A DNA stretch of 47,095 bases, from assembly GCA_001784555.1 (NCBI GenBank), contig MFRM01000003.1, forward strand, positions 1-47,095, written 5' to 3'. Made by a program: the position numbers and the translations under genes. This document shows positions 32,839 through 41,667 of the stretch, in pieces. The notes under the pieces are model-generated. The model was not told the DNA's origin and did no database searches. It worked only from the letters and a program-made list of their open reading frames with translations. Position 1 is the stretch's first letter. The number at the start of each line of letters is the position of its first letter. Source of the stretch: Candidatus Melainabacteria bacterium RIFCSPHIGHO2_02_FULL_34_12. GTDB taxonomy: Bacteria; Cyanobacteriota; Vampirovibrionia; 2-02-FULL-35-15.

Positions 32839-33492
32839 ATGGGACACGGTTTGATTAAGTTAATGGATGGCACCTCTAGTAGTGATGCTTCTCATGCAAA
32901 AGCACTAAAAGCAAAAGAAGCCAAGCAAAATAGATTTGAACTTCTTCATGGCGGAGTAAATGTCTCTGAACCAGTTCAAAATTTGGTTTCATTATTAAAC
33001 GGTTTCAATGGACAAATTGATACGGATAGAATTCTTTGGCAAACAAGACCTGCCGGGCAAACCACTATAACTTATAGAGGTGTTGATGTTGCATTACTCC
33101 TTATACCTCAAGGTATACATAATTTAAGCGGGATTAAAATAACCAGTCTTAGAGATAGTGAAGCTAGACTAATTCGCCCGGATGTTCTTGCTGACAAAAT
33201 TAAAAGAAATCCTGACGTACAACAAAAAATGAAAACTGGAAATTTGAATGGTGCAATAAGTGTTCTTCGTTTTAACAGTAAAGATGATTGGGCTTTATAT
33301 ACACGTGATGGAAGTACCCATATAAGACTAAATCAAAAACCTTTGTATCTTGTAAGTCCTGAGTTTGAGATTCGAACAGTTAAAGGGAATGAACTTGTAG
33401 CTGATCTAAATGAAGGCACAAATGGTAATGCTGAAAATGCTGATGTTTACAGAGTAGCTGATAAAATACTTGAGCATTTTATCTCAAATTAA
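32839..33492 (+). CDS. Hypothetical protein, 217 residues
   Basis: Cytosolic by sequence (no signal peptide or membrane segment), mixed alpha/beta, not recognised. The start MGHGLIKLMDGT follows AAAGGAG at a good distance, so translation is well supported. Its stop codon lies one base before a duplicated guaA 3' end, and a short further match lies 160 bases before its start. It may therefore be cargo of an element integrated at guaA. No recombinase is present. Confidence 0.65.
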   Translation: MGHGLIKLMDGTSSSDASHAKALKAKEAKQNRFELLHGGVNVSEPVQNLVSLLNGFNGQIDTDRILWQTRPAGQTTITYRGVDVALLLIPQGIHNLSGIKITSLRDSEARLIRPDVLADKIKRNPDVQQKMKTGNLNGAISVLRFNSKDDWALYTRDGSTHIRLNQKPLYLVSPEFEIRTVKGNELVADLNEGTNGNAENADVYRVADKILEHFISN

Positions 33493-33493
33493 A

Positions 33494-33529
33494 CTACTCC
33501 CACTCAATAGTAGACGGTGGTTTAGAAGT
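33494..33529 (-). repeat. Duplicated guaA 3' end (displaced attachment-site copy)
   Basis: 36 bases that, read on the minus strand, encode [11 protein letters not shown] and a TAG stop, exactly as the end of guaA at 33627-33662. The copies differ at six positions, all silent third-codon changes. This is what remains when an integrating element brings its own guaA end. Confidence 0.85.
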
Positions 33530-33612
33530 GACACCAAAGGTGTCATCCTGAGCAACGCAAAGGCTCTTATTGCGTGTAATGAGATCCTTCGTCGCTTACG
33601 CTCCTCAGGATG
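33530..33612. mobile_element. Miniature repeat between the two guaA ends
   Basis: Hairpin GACACC-aaa-GGTGTC (33530-33544), then inverted repeats CATCCTGAG (33544-33552) and CTCAGGATG (33604-33612). The CATCCTGAG...GAGATCCTTC...CTCAGGATG layout is a repeat I know from many bacterial genomes. No coding capacity. Confidence 0.8.
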
Positions 33613-33626
33613 GTTGGAGAAAGTTG

Positions 33627-35234
33627 CTACTCCCACTCTATAGTGGATGGAGGTTTGGAGGTTATATCATATACCACTCTATTAATGCCAACCACTTCAT
33701 TTACCAGACGTGTACTGATTTTTTCCAGCACTTCATAAGGAAGTTTTGCCCAGTCAGCTGTCATTCCATCTTCGCTGGTTACAGCTCTTAAAACAATGGG
33801 ATTTGAATAAGTTCTTTTATCTCCCATGACACCGACGCTTTGTACAGTAAGAAGTACGCCAAATACCTGCCAGACTTTGTTATACAAGCCTGCTTTATTA
33901 ATCTCATCGCGGATAATGGAATCAGCTTCACGAAGTGTTTCAAGTCTCTCTACTGTAACTTCTCCAATAATTCTTATGGCAAGTCCTGGTCCGGGGAATG
34001 GATGTCTTTCTATAATTCTTTTTGGAACTGCAAGCTCCCTGCCTACTCTTCTGACCTCATCTTTAAATAATTTCCTAAACGGTTCAACAAGCTTAAACTG
34101 AAGATCTTTTGGAAGTCCGCCCACATTATGATGGGATTTAATTTTTACTGCAACTCTTTCACCTGTTTTTGGATCTATGTTCGAGTCTGCTGATTCAATT
34201 ACATCAGGATAAAGAGTTCCCTGAGCCAGATAATCAAACGGTCCGATTTTTCTAGATTCTTCTTCAAAAACCCGAATAAATTCTCGTCCTATAATCTTTC
34301 TTTTTTCTTCAGGATCAATTACTCCTTTTAGTCCTGATATAAATCTCTCTCTGGCATTTATGTAGTGAACTTTAATTCGAAATTCATTTTGAAACGTGGT
34401 GATTAATCTTTCAGGCTCACTTTTTCTCATAAAACCCTGATCTATAAACATACAGGTAAGGTTTTCACCAATGGCACGATGCAGTAAAAATGCCAAAGCT
34501 GAGCTGTCTACTCCGCCTGACAATGCCAGTAAAATCTTTTTTTCTCCTACTCTAGCTCGGATTTGGCTGATAGATTCTTCTATGAACTTTGTCATGGTCC
34601 AGGCAGGCTTGGCACAACAAATATTTATTACAAAGTTTCTTAAAATTTCCTGACCGTTCATAGTGTGAATTACTTCAGGATGAAACTGGACACCATAAAG
34701 TTTTTTATCATTATTTGAAATGGCTGCAGTAGGGGTATTTGATGTTTTTGCACTTACAGAAAATCCCATAGGCAGTTCTGTAACACTATCACCATGGCTC
34801 ATCCAGCTGGTGAATTTACTTTCTAAATCCAGAAAAAGCTTATCCTTCGGATTTACTTCTAAGATTGCTTTCCCATATTCATGCTTATTTGCCTGAATAA
34901 CCTTACCGCCTAGAATTTTTGCCATAAGCTGCATTCCATAACATACTCCAAAGACCGGAATACCCAGATTAAATATTTCAGGATCACATTCCGGAGCACC
35001 GTTATCGTAAACACTGTTTGGACCGCCGGATAAAATTATTCCTTTTGGAGCAATTTTTTTAATGTCCGAGGCCTTTGTTCTAAATGGAATAAGTTCAGAA
35101 TAAACATTCAGCTCACGTACTCTTCTGGCTATAAGCTCAGAATACTGAGATCCAAAATCCAGGACAACTATTGAATCATAAAGCTCTAATTTCCTGTCTA
35201 TAGCTTTTTCTTCAAGTACCATGTTGCTGTTCAT
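33627..35234 (-). CDS. guaA: GMP synthase (glutamine-hydrolysing)
   Basis: 535 residues. Glutaminase domain with catalytic Cys in GVCYGMQLM and VQFHPEV; ATP-pyrophosphatase domain with P-loop ALSGGVDSS; the dimer domain ends in [14 protein letters not shown]. It turns XMP into GMP. I start at the ATG at 35234: TAAAAT lies eight bases upstream, whereas the longer reading to 35264 begins at TTG with no support; M5 (35222) is also possible. The 3' end is a known integration site for genomic islands, and it is duplicated just downstream. Confidence 0.95.
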   Translation of the reverse strand: MNSNMVLEEKAIDRKLELYDSIVVLDFGSQYSELIARRVRELNVYSELIPFRTKASDIKKIAPKGIILSGGPNSVYDNGAPECDPEIFNLGIPVFGVCYGMQLMAKILGGKVIQANKHEYGKAILEVNPKDKLFLDLESKFTSWMSHGDSVTELPMGFSVSAKTSNTPTAAISNNDKKLYGVQFHPEVIHTMNGQEILRNFVINICCAKPAWTMTKFIEESISQIRARVGEKKILLALSGGVDSSALAFLLHRAIGENLTCMFIDQGFMRKSEPERLITTFQNEFRIKVHYINARERFISGLKGVIDPEEKRKIIGREFIRVFEEESRKIGPFDYLAQGTLYPDVIESADSNIDPKTGERVAVKIKSHHNVGGLPKDLQFKLVEPFRKLFKDEVRRVGRELAVPKRIIERHPFPGPGLAIRIIGEVTVERLETLREADSIIRDEINKAGLYNKVWQVFGVLLTVQSVGVMGDKRTYSNPIVLRAVTSEDGMTADWAKLPYEVLEKISTRLVNEVVGINRVVYDITSKPPSTIEWE

Positions 35235-35372
35235 TTGTGCTAATTTTACACCGAAAAATATCAAAAAATCAAAAACAAAAGCTTTTTTTAATTAAAGTTT
35301 AATTTAGTGTAATAGGTATTGGCAGTGGGGTTTGAATAGAATCTTTAGATAAAAGAGTTTAACATGTGCTGA

Positions 35373-35942
35373 TTAAATAGTTTTGATTCTTTCAGTAGCT
35401 TTTAGAATAAAGTCCTCTGCACTTCTATATATAGTATTTGGCTGTGACATGGTCCATGAAGAGCCTATAAAAAAATATCCGTCCGTGCCAAGCACTACCT
35501 GTCCCCAGGAATTTCTACCAAGCCCAGCCACTTCATCTACAAAACCTCTTACTCCATTCATAACCCCATCTTCTGTAGTTTCTGCTGAGTTATCAAATAC
35601 CATTTCACAAACTTCTATCTCAGATGGTCTGTCTACTCTTAAAAAATTTTCCCTGCCCGATCTAATACCCATATAAGCAGCCAACTCAGACAGCAATGCT
35701 TCCATTTCCTTAAATGTTTTGAATAATTCATATTTAACTCTGACTCCGGTAAATATGGTCGGAATACCGACTTTATTAGTGCTATGTGCAATTACAGTCG
35801 AACAACCAATATTTCTCGATAGCCTTGCAGCACTCAAAGGAAGGTCAATATAACGCACTCCACTTCCTCTAACAAGAGGAGTTTTAACCGTAAAACCATG
35901 TAATGGAGCAGGCTTTACTTTTCTGACAGTAATGGATGGCAT
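35373..35942 (-). CDS. Hypothetical protein, 189 residues
   Basis: Not recognised. Soluble, mixed composition: VKTPLVRGSGVRYIDLPLSAA near the start, a helical middle (FKTFKEMEALLSELAAYMGI) and a C-terminal WGQVVLGTDGYFFIGSSW segment. No signal peptide or motif. The ATG at 35942 has no obvious ribosome binding site. Alone between guaA and the pilin-like fusion gene. Confidence 0.6.
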   Translation of the reverse strand: MPSITVRKVKPAPLHGFTVKTPLVRGSGVRYIDLPLSAARLSRNIGCSTVIAHSTNKVGIPTIFTGVRVKYELFKTFKEMEALLSELAAYMGIRSGRENFLRVDRPSEIEVCEMVFDNSAETTEDGVMNGVRGFVDEVAGLGRNSWGQVVLGTDGYFFIGSSWTMSQPNTIYRSAEDFILKATERIKTI

Positions 35943-36020
35943 AAAATTATCATAATGATTTAAACTAGTAAAGTAAACATAGGATTAATTTTTTTTAATG
36001 TAGAGTTCCATTTGTACAGT

Positions 36021-38741
36021 TTAAGGTCTAAACTCACAAATATTTTTATTGCAAATATGGTTAGCTGGTGGGCAATCTGCTGTTGTTATACATGAGATGT
36101 TCCAGCATTTCTTATCTTGGAAAAAACAAAATTGACCTGGTGGACAAGGATTTTGTGCAAAAGAGCCTGGTGGTGGTAATGTACAGGATTGTGATATTTC
36201 ACATTTTCCCTGATTACAAAGTTCACCTGATTTACACTCACTAGAGCCTTTGCATATCCCTGTCTGTTTAACAACACATACTCTTGTGTCTGAATCACAC
36301 ATCTTTCCTGAATCACAATCTTCATCTCTATTACATGTTTGTCCAGCATTGCAATCACTGTCAGTGTTACACAAATCATCTTCACAAACACAATCATTTT
36401 CATCACATTTAATTTTTTCACAAACCCTATTCAGTGGACAAAGACATTCTTCATCATCATTACACTTACATAAAGAGTCGTCTGCACAACTACCTGACTT
36501 ACAAACAGCATTTGGTTTACAAAGACAACCTTTATAAGTACAAATACATGGTGCATTAGAAGTTCCAGTAAGTGCAATGCCTACTCTGCTTAAACAAATA
36601 TTTGTTATTGCTGGAAGTATTCTTTTATCAAATTTGCCGTCTTTAAATACAGAATCTGCATTGTCACATAATACTTGTTCAAAACAAGTATTAAGAAATC
36701 TGCTTAATTTATTTTTCTTCCTTTCCCATCTTTTAGCTTCATTATTAATATATTCTGTTTCTTGTCTGTCAATTTTTGAAGTTAAATCAGGAACATTATC
36801 AGACTTCTCGAATTGTGAAAAACCAGATTCTTGTCCTGTAATATCAGCCAGGGAAGAAAAATTAAGTCCATCTATTTCATCAAGCAGATTAAATGTTTCT
36901 TTATCTTCTGTACCCTTCAAATTAAGCCTGGTGATAGCTTCCTGTATTCCAGCTTCTGCTGCATATAAAGCCAGATTATGATCTCTACTTGCAGAAACCA
37001 TTTTGCTTTCAATCCTTGTATCAATTAAATAAGTAAGTGCTAAAACTGAAAAAACATCTAAAGCAAATAGCACAAAAACAAGAGCAATATTTCTAAGTTC
37101 TTTTTCAATAAAACTATCTGGATTTAATCTTTTCGACAGATCAATATCATTTATGCTGCAACAATTTTTATTAAAGCTGCCGTTTACAGTGACTTGATCA
37201 AGATCTAAATCCAGTTTGCATTGATTCGTCTCAATAGATCCAGATGATGATGGAAGTGAAAACCCAGCAAAATTAAAACATGTATCAATGGTGCTTGAAA
37301 GAATTTCTTTGTTAACTGTCTTTTCATTATTAGGTTCAAAAACTCCATCAGGATTTGAACATAAAATTGTATTTGTGCATAAAGCTAAATACTGTTCAAT
37401 ATTTGCTCTAAACTCTCTAAGTTTGTCTTTCGATATTTTTATTTTTGAGACTTTATTTACTGTATCCTCATCTAGGATATCTTTAACACCAGAACCAAAA
37501 AAGGTAGGCTCTTCTATTTCTTCCTGTCCTGTTGTATCTAAACTATTTAATTTCGAAGGCTTTCCACTTATACATTGCTCTGGATGTTCATCACAAAATG
37601 AAGTCAGGAGCTTTAATCCAGCATGCTTTATATCATCAACAATTAACTCAACCGCCTGTCTGCCTTGTTGTTCCAAATCAAGTTCACTAGAACCTTTATC
37701 AGTACGAATCTTAGCTGCTGATATAAACTGAAGAGTAACAGCTGAAACTATAGCAAAAATTAATGTTGCTATTAATGTTTCAGGTAAGGAAAAATTACGC
37801 AAATCCTTTGAGATTAAACTTGAAAGATTATTTTCTTGCAATGGGGTACAACAACTTTTATTTATAGTTGAACTCACCAACCTATCATCAATATTAATTG
37901 AAACATTACAAGGTGTTTGTCTGTTTTCAAGAACTATAGGTGGTAATAAATCTCTATTTGCCTCTAAACATCTATCTATAGTGTTTCCAAGAAAAGATCC
38001 TTTAACAGTTCCTGTAGTCTCATTAAAATTGTTTTCGTTTGAACAAATTGAATCAAAAACACAACTTCCAACAGCTTTTTCAAGTTTTATTCTTTTAGTA
38101 TTGGAGGCATTTGGCTTTGTTATATTTATAAGTTCTTCTTTTGAAAATATTTTTCCAGTAAAAGGATCTGAAAACATAAGATCAATTACACCTGATGAAC
38201 TTAACTGAGGTACAAAGGCACCAGATGTAATTTCTTTACATTTACTTGAGCAAAAATCATCATTTAAAATGTTTCCATCGTCACATTCTTCACCTTTTTC
38301 TATTCTTCCATTTCCACAACCAGTAAAAGAAGGTAATCTGCCAATAAAAAAGTTTGCAGGATTTTGAGCAAAGGCATTTGAATAGATTTCTGCTTTTTGA
38401 AGTTCAACAACACCTAAAATCCCAATCATTAAAACAGCAAGTGCAAAATTTGTTTCAATAAGTGTAAAGTCTCTTACTTCTTTTGAAATTGTCGGTTCTA
38501 CATTATTAACTAATATTCTTTGAGTTAATGAACTATCAAAACTTTTACAACAATTTTCATCTATATCCGAGAAATACAAACCTTGATTTAAGTCAACAAC
38601 TAATTTGCATTGCAAGGCATTTTCTTTAGTAGTTTCTGCCTGGGCTTTAAGCCCAGAAAAAATTTGAAAGTGGGGCAGATTAACAATTACTATTGCAATT
38701 GCTAAAAGAAGAGAAATAAATGATTTTATGATTAGTTTGAT
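36021..38741 (-). CDS. Giant cysteine-rich protein with PilV-, PilW- and PilX-like helices
   Basis: 906 residues if started at ATC 38741. A signal peptide (KLIIKSFISLLLAIAIVIV..., cleavage near AQA) is encoded upstream of the first conventional start (TTG 38615). Then three repeats of a Cys module ending in NCC or SCC, each leading through K-(E/D)-(V/L)-R-(D/N) into a pilin-like helix: about 90-117 FTLIETNFALAVLMIGILGV (PilV-like), 314-345 FSLPETLIATLIFAIV...LQFISA (PilW-like, followed by GRQAVELIVDDIKHAG), and 551-602 ALVFVLFAL...SASRDHNLALYAAEAGIQEA (PilX-like). A DUF4215-type GCGNGRIEKGEECDDGN lies near 141-157; the last about 170 residues are a Cys-rich C-x-x-x-C tail. Minor pilins are normally separate genes; this fusion, with no Gly before the cleavage position, is very unusual. 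Confidence 0.7.
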   Translation of the reverse strand: MKLIIKSFISLLLAIAIVIVNLPHFQIFSGLKAQAETTKENALQCKLVVDLNQGLYFSDIDENCCKSFDSSLTQRILVNNVEPTISKEVRDFTLIETNFALAVLMIGILGVVELQKAEIYSNAFAQNPANFFIGRLPSFTGCGNGRIEKGEECDDGNILNDDFCSSKCKEITSGAFVPQLSSSGVIDLMFSDPFTGKIFSKEELINITKPNASNTKRIKLEKAVGSCVFDSICSNENNFNETTGTVKGSFLGNTIDRCLEANRDLLPPIVLENRQTPCNVSINIDDRLVSSTINKSCCTPLQENNLSSLISKDLRNFSLPETLIATLIFAIVSAVTLQFISAAKIRTDKGSSELDLEQQGRQAVELIVDDIKHAGLKLLTSFCDEHPEQCISGKPSKLNSLDTTGQEEIEEPTFFGSGVKDILDEDTVNKVSKIKISKDKLREFRANIEQYLALCTNTILCSNPDGVFEPNNEKTVNKEILSSTIDTCFNFAGFSLPSSSGSIETNQCKLDLDLDQVTVNGSFNKNCCSINDIDLSKRLNPDSFIEKELRNIALVFVLFALDVFSVLALTYLIDTRIESKMVSASRDHNLALYAAEAGIQEAITRLNLKGTEDKETFNLLDEIDGLNFSSLADITGQESGFSQFEKSDNVPDLTSKIDRQETEYINNEAKRWERKKNKLSRFLNTCFEQVLCDNADSVFKDGKFDKRILPAITNICLSRVGIALTGTSNAPCICTYKGCLCKPNAVCKSGSCADDSLCKCNDDEECLCPLNRVCEKIKCDENDCVCEDDLCNTDSDCNAGQTCNRDEDCDSGKMCDSDTRVCVVKQTGICKGSSECKSGELCNQGKCEISQSCTLPPPGSFAQNPCPPGQFCFFQDKKCWNISCITTADCPPANHICNKNICEFRP

Positions 38742-38748
38742 TTCTATT

Positions 38749-38754
38749 CTCCTT
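38749..38754 (-). promoter_or_regulatory. Ribosome binding site pointing to an ATC start
   Basis: AAGGAG on the minus strand lies 7 bases before ATC-AAA-CTA, the codon series of a typical signal peptide in frame with the pilin-like fusion. No ATG, GTG or TTG is available at that spacing. Confidence 0.55.
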
Positions 38755-38840
38755 AAAGTCTCCGGGTTATGTTAAAAAATTCTATCTTAAAAAGATTTTA
38801 GACAATACAAAAAACACAATAAGGAAATAATAAGTAATAG

Positions 38841-38928
38841 GAAAAGTTCGTCAGGACAGGAGGCTCGAATTAAAGTTGTAGAACATAAGGGGCATTTGTA
38901 TATTCCGGATTTGTCCTCTGCTAAATAA
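38841..38928 (+). repeat. Tail repeat copy A
   Basis: Contains GTTCGTCAGGACAGGAGG followed by a segment that reads RIKVVEHKGHLYIPDLSS and then a stop. It aligns over about 85 bases with copy D at 41671-41755; about two thirds of the bases in the first 30 agree, and most changes look like codon-level substitutions. Confidence 0.65.
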
Positions 38929-38933
38929 TCATT

Positions 38934-39386
38934 TTACTTTTTTTTGTCAGTTTCCTTATAAGAAATCCCGCGTTTGTCCAGATACCAGTCATCTGGTAAC
39001 TTAGACTCTTTATAAAGCAGCTTCAACAGGTCAATTTCAGAAATTATACCAACCAGTTTTCTGTTGTTATCCACAACCGGCAAACAGCCAAATTTATTAA
39101 CTATCATTACATCTAAAGCTCCTATCAAAGGAGTGCCAGGTTGTACGGTTATTACTTCAGTTTTCATGACATCCTTAGCAAGAAAACCATTCGGTTCTTT
39201 TATTAAACCACCAAATAATTCTCTGGGTGTAATTAATCCTACTAGCTTATTGTCATTATTAACAACAGGAACATGTCTAACGTTTCTAAAATTCAAAATT
39301 GTTGAAGCTGACTCAACTTTATCACTTTCATTTACAACGAAAAGATCAGTAGTCATCATATCTTTTACATACATTTTTATCGACAT
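38934..39386 (-). CDS. CBS-domain pair protein
   Basis: 150 residues, two CBS motifs in tandem: MYVKDMMTTDLFVVNESDKVESASTIL and AKDVMKTEVITVQPGTPLIGALDVMI, each followed by a VPVVNNDNKLVGLIT or LPVVDNNRKLVGIIS segment. Such pairs bind adenine nucleotides and act as energy or ligand sensors, often within larger proteins; here the protein stands alone. It lies on the opposite strand to the surrounding accessory genes. Confidence 0.88.
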   Translation of the reverse strand: MSIKMYVKDMMTTDLFVVNESDKVESASTILNFRNVRHVPVVNNDNKLVGLITPRELFGGLIKEPNGFLAKDVMKTEVITVQPGTPLIGALDVMIVNKFGCLPVVDNNRKLVGIISEIDLLKLLYKESKLPDDWYLDKRGISYKETDKKK

Positions 39387-39557
39387 AAAATACCTTATAT
39401 AATTAAAAACACGATTTTAATAACATACAGTACTTAATATTATAAAGTACATAAAAATAACAATTTTTTACAATCTTTGAGAAAACAATAATAAAATTTA
39501 CACTAATACTCAACTTATAATAATCATCGATACATCAAGCAAAGAGCAGAACAATTA

Positions 39558-39799
39558 TCGAACTAAGCAAAACTTATTGTAGTTAAAAGACATCCGAAAA
39601 AGGAAGTTATCTCAATGTAAGTAAATCTGAATTTGAAGATATAGCTGAGTCTGTTGCTTCAAAAAAAAGAAATGTAATTCTTAATATCCGCGTTAATAAG
39701 GATGCTATCGAAAAGATAAAAAAGCTTGCAAAGAGATTTGGTGTTGGTTATCAAACTCTCATTTCAGAATTAATTCACAGAACAGTTAGAAATTCATAA
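39558..39799 (+). pseudogene. Decayed copy of the BrnT/BrnA-like toxin-antitoxin module
   Basis: Bases 39558-39595 match the middle of the intact toxin gene (around 41881-41925; toxin residues near LVAVKKHP). The sequence then jumps directly to the antitoxin from GSYLNVSKSEFEDIAES on, continuing to RVNKDAIEKIKKLAKRFGVGYQ and a TAA at 39799. The toxin's C-terminal half and the antitoxin start are deleted, and no in-frame start codon remains. The antitoxin part is still about 85-90 % identical to the working copy at 42061. A clear internal-deletion pseudogene. Confidence 0.85.
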
Positions 39800-39800
39800 A

Positions 39801-39942
39801 AGTAAAAAAGCTGTCTAGTAAAAGACGTTATCCTCCAGAGGACGGACCCGCTTGCCCGCCTCTGGAGGGACTCAGGCGGGGAACTAAAATTGAAGAGTTC
39901 CAAGGACTGGTTTATATTCCGCAACTGGCTCTGGCTGCATAA
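39801..39942 (+). repeat. Tail repeat copy B, interrupted by a hairpin insertion
   Basis: The first 30 bases (39801-39830) match copy D (41663-41692) at 25 of 30 positions. About 50 bases with strong complementary arms (CCTCCAGAGG/CCTCTGGAGG, 39832-39869) follow. Then the match resumes (TKIEEFQGLVYIPQLALA and stop, 39883-39942). So a small palindromic element has landed inside this copy. Confidence 0.75.
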
Positions 39943-40050
39943 TTTGTACATTACAGGGACAAATTTATTTATATCTTGTTTAAATTAGAGTAAGTACCTT
40001 GACCAAATATTGAAAAAATAATATAGTCACTGTCTAGTGAGGTATAAGCA

Positions 40051-40695
40051 ATGAAAAAATTAATAGTAATAAGTTTTGTTTTAGTTCTTGTTTTGTATAA
40101 TTTTAATATTCTCTCAAGAGCCCAAGATAGTTCTGTCTCAGGTGAAGAAGGAGGAAATTTTGTCCTTGGTTTGATTGAGGATAGCATTATAAGAGATGCT
40201 TCACAGGAAATGTCAGATATTTTAAAGGATTTAGCAGCAGAAGCGAGGAGAAGTGGTCAATCAAGAGATTTAAAACCACTTATTAGAAACATAAAAAGAA
40301 ATCTGGCTGCTTTGAATCATGCAAATCGAAGCCTTCCTCCCAACAAATGTGCAATAACGCTTGATATAAACTCATTACAGCGACTCTCTGCTCGATTAGA
40401 TAAACTTGATGATAATCTTTGTGATAGCCACAACCCAGCGCCATCGCGTCTTACTTTTGATTTTATGTTTGAACAGAAAACTTGTGTTGTAGGCAGTCCT
40501 GATTTCCTGAAATGTATTTGTCCACACCGTCCTAAGTACCCTGGTTGTGATTGTCTTGAAAATAGAGATTTTGAGCCGATTTTTGATTCCCTAGCAGATC
40601 GTTATGAAACGATAGCAAATGCTGCTCTTGTAGACACAGATATGAACGGCTTTCCAGATGCTTGTGAAAATAACAGAGGATTGCCAGAGAATTAA
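40051..40695 (+). CDS. Secreted protein with an Asp-rich, calcium-type motif
   Basis: 214 residues. Signal peptide about 1-24 (cleavage near SRA), a helical middle (SDILKDLAAEARRSGQ, LIRNIKRNLAALNHAN), then a Cys-rich part (C-x-C-P, C-D-C-L). Near the end DTDMNGFPDACENN resembles the thrombospondin type 3 calcium repeat (DxDxDGxPDxCxxN). GAGG lies about 9 bases before the ATG. Family unknown. Its stop codon lies at the start of tail copy C. Like the pilin fusion it is secreted and Cys-containing, which may hint at a shared surface role. Confidence 0.7.
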   Translation: MKKLIVISFVLVLVLYNFNILSRAQDSSVSGEEGGNFVLGLIEDSIIRDASQEMSDILKDLAAEARRSGQSRDLKPLIRNIKRNLAALNHANRSLPPNKCAITLDINSLQRLSARLDKLDDNLCDSHNPAPSRLTFDFMFEQKTCVVGSPDFLKCICPHRPKYPGCDCLENRDFEPIFDSLADRYETIANAALVDTDMNGFPDACENNRGLPEN

Positions 40696-40750
40696 AATAG
40701 CACAGTTCTAAGGGCGGGTTTATATACCAAGATTGGCTTTGATAGCTTAA
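40691..40750 (+). repeat. Tail repeat copy C
   Basis: About 60 bases beginning at the end of the secreted-protein gene. Read through, they give IKIAQF, stop, GRVYIPRLALIA, stop; 17 of the first 20 bases (ATTAAAATAGCACAGTTCTA) match copy D. An in-frame stop shows it no longer codes. Confidence 0.75.
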
Positions 40751-40801
40751 TGTAACGGTGGGTTACAAGTTTGATTAAATTAATTTGGGTGGTTAGAATT
40801 A

Positions 40802-40819
40802 GTTTCTATTAGCAGAAAC
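40802..40819. promoter_or_regulatory. Inverted repeat upstream of dinD (possible operator)
   Basis: GTTTCT-ATTAGC-AGAAAC, perfect 6-bp arms with a 6-base spacer, 14 bases before the dinD ATG. Placed like a repressor site. It does not match the LexA boxes I know for Cyanobacteria or Proteobacteria, so an SOS role is only a suggestion. Confidence 0.4.
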
Positions 40820-40833
40820 AACATAATCATAAA

Positions 40834-41667
40834 ATGGGAGATATTGAAAAAATAAGTAAGTCTACTTTTGAAAGTATTAAAAAGATAAATGAGTATGGCC
40901 AAGAATATTGGTCTAGCAGAGATTTGTCAAAAGTTCTAGGGTATACAGACTATAGAAATTTTATAGCTGTAATTACAAAGGCAAAAGATTCTTGCAAAAA
41001 TAGTGGACAAAAGGTTTCTGACCATTTTGTTGATATCAACGAAATGGTTCAAATAGGTTCAGGGGCTGAAAGAGAGCTAGATACTATTCATCTTTCCAGA
41101 TATGCTTGTTATCTAATTGTTCAAAATGCAGATCCATCTAAAGAGATAGTAGCTCTTGGACAAACATATTTTGCAGTTCAGACCAGAAAACAAGAAATCA
41201 TTGAATCAAAAAAATATCAAGAATTAAAAACTGAAGACGAAAAGAGATTATTCCTCAGAAATGAGATGAAAGCACATAATAAGACTCTTGCTGCTACTGC
41301 AAAAGAAGCAGGAGTGATTGAAGCAATTGATTATGCGATATTTCAAGATCATGGTTATAAAGGACTTTATGGTGGACTTGGTTCAAAAGGTATCCACAAG
41401 AAAAGAGAACTTAAAGAAGGACAACAAATATTAGATCATATGGGCAGTACAGAACTAGCAGCGAATTTGTTTAGAGCAACCCAGACGGAAGAAAAAATCA
41501 GAAGAGAAAATATTAAAGGGAAAGAAAAGGCAAATCAAACACACTTTGAAGTCGGTCTGAAAGTAAGAAAAACTATAAAAGAAATTGGTGGAGAAATGCC
41601 TGAAAACTTACCAGTTGTTGAAAGTATTAAAAAGATTGAGAGAAAAAACAAGAAAAGGATAAAGTAA
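40834..41667 (+). CDS. dinD: DNA-damage-inducible protein D-like (BRO-N domain)
   Basis: 277 residues. A BRO-N/anti-repressor type N-terminal domain (EYWSSRDLSKVLGYTDYRNFIAVI, about 22-120, then HLSRYACYLIVQNADPSKEIVALGQTYFA), followed by the DinD-type part (ETEDEKRLFLRNEMKAHNKTLAATAKEAGV-like, IFQDHGYKGLYGGLG). DinD in E. coli is SOS-induced and inhibits RecA strand exchange. It often sits in phage-derived or accessory regions, as here. A perfect inverted repeat lies just upstream. Tail copy D starts at its stop codon. Confidence 0.88.
   Translation: MGDIEKISKSTFESIKKINEYGQEYWSSRDLSKVLGYTDYRNFIAVITKAKDSCKNSGQKVSDHFVDINEMVQIGSGAERELDTIHLSRYACYLIVQNADPSKEIVALGQTYFAVQTRKQEIIESKKYQELKTEDEKRLFLRNEMKAHNKTLAATAKEAGVIEAIDYAIFQDHGYKGLYGGLGSKGIHKKRELKEGQQILDHMGSTELAANLFRATQTEEKIRRENIKGKEKANQTHFEVGLKVRKTIKEIGGEMPENLPVVESIKKIERKNKKRIK

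Noticed and set aside
36250-36537. Plus-strand frames opposite the Cys-rich tail
   Set aside because: Ser/His/Leu-rich translations are antisense of Cys/Asp/Asn codons.
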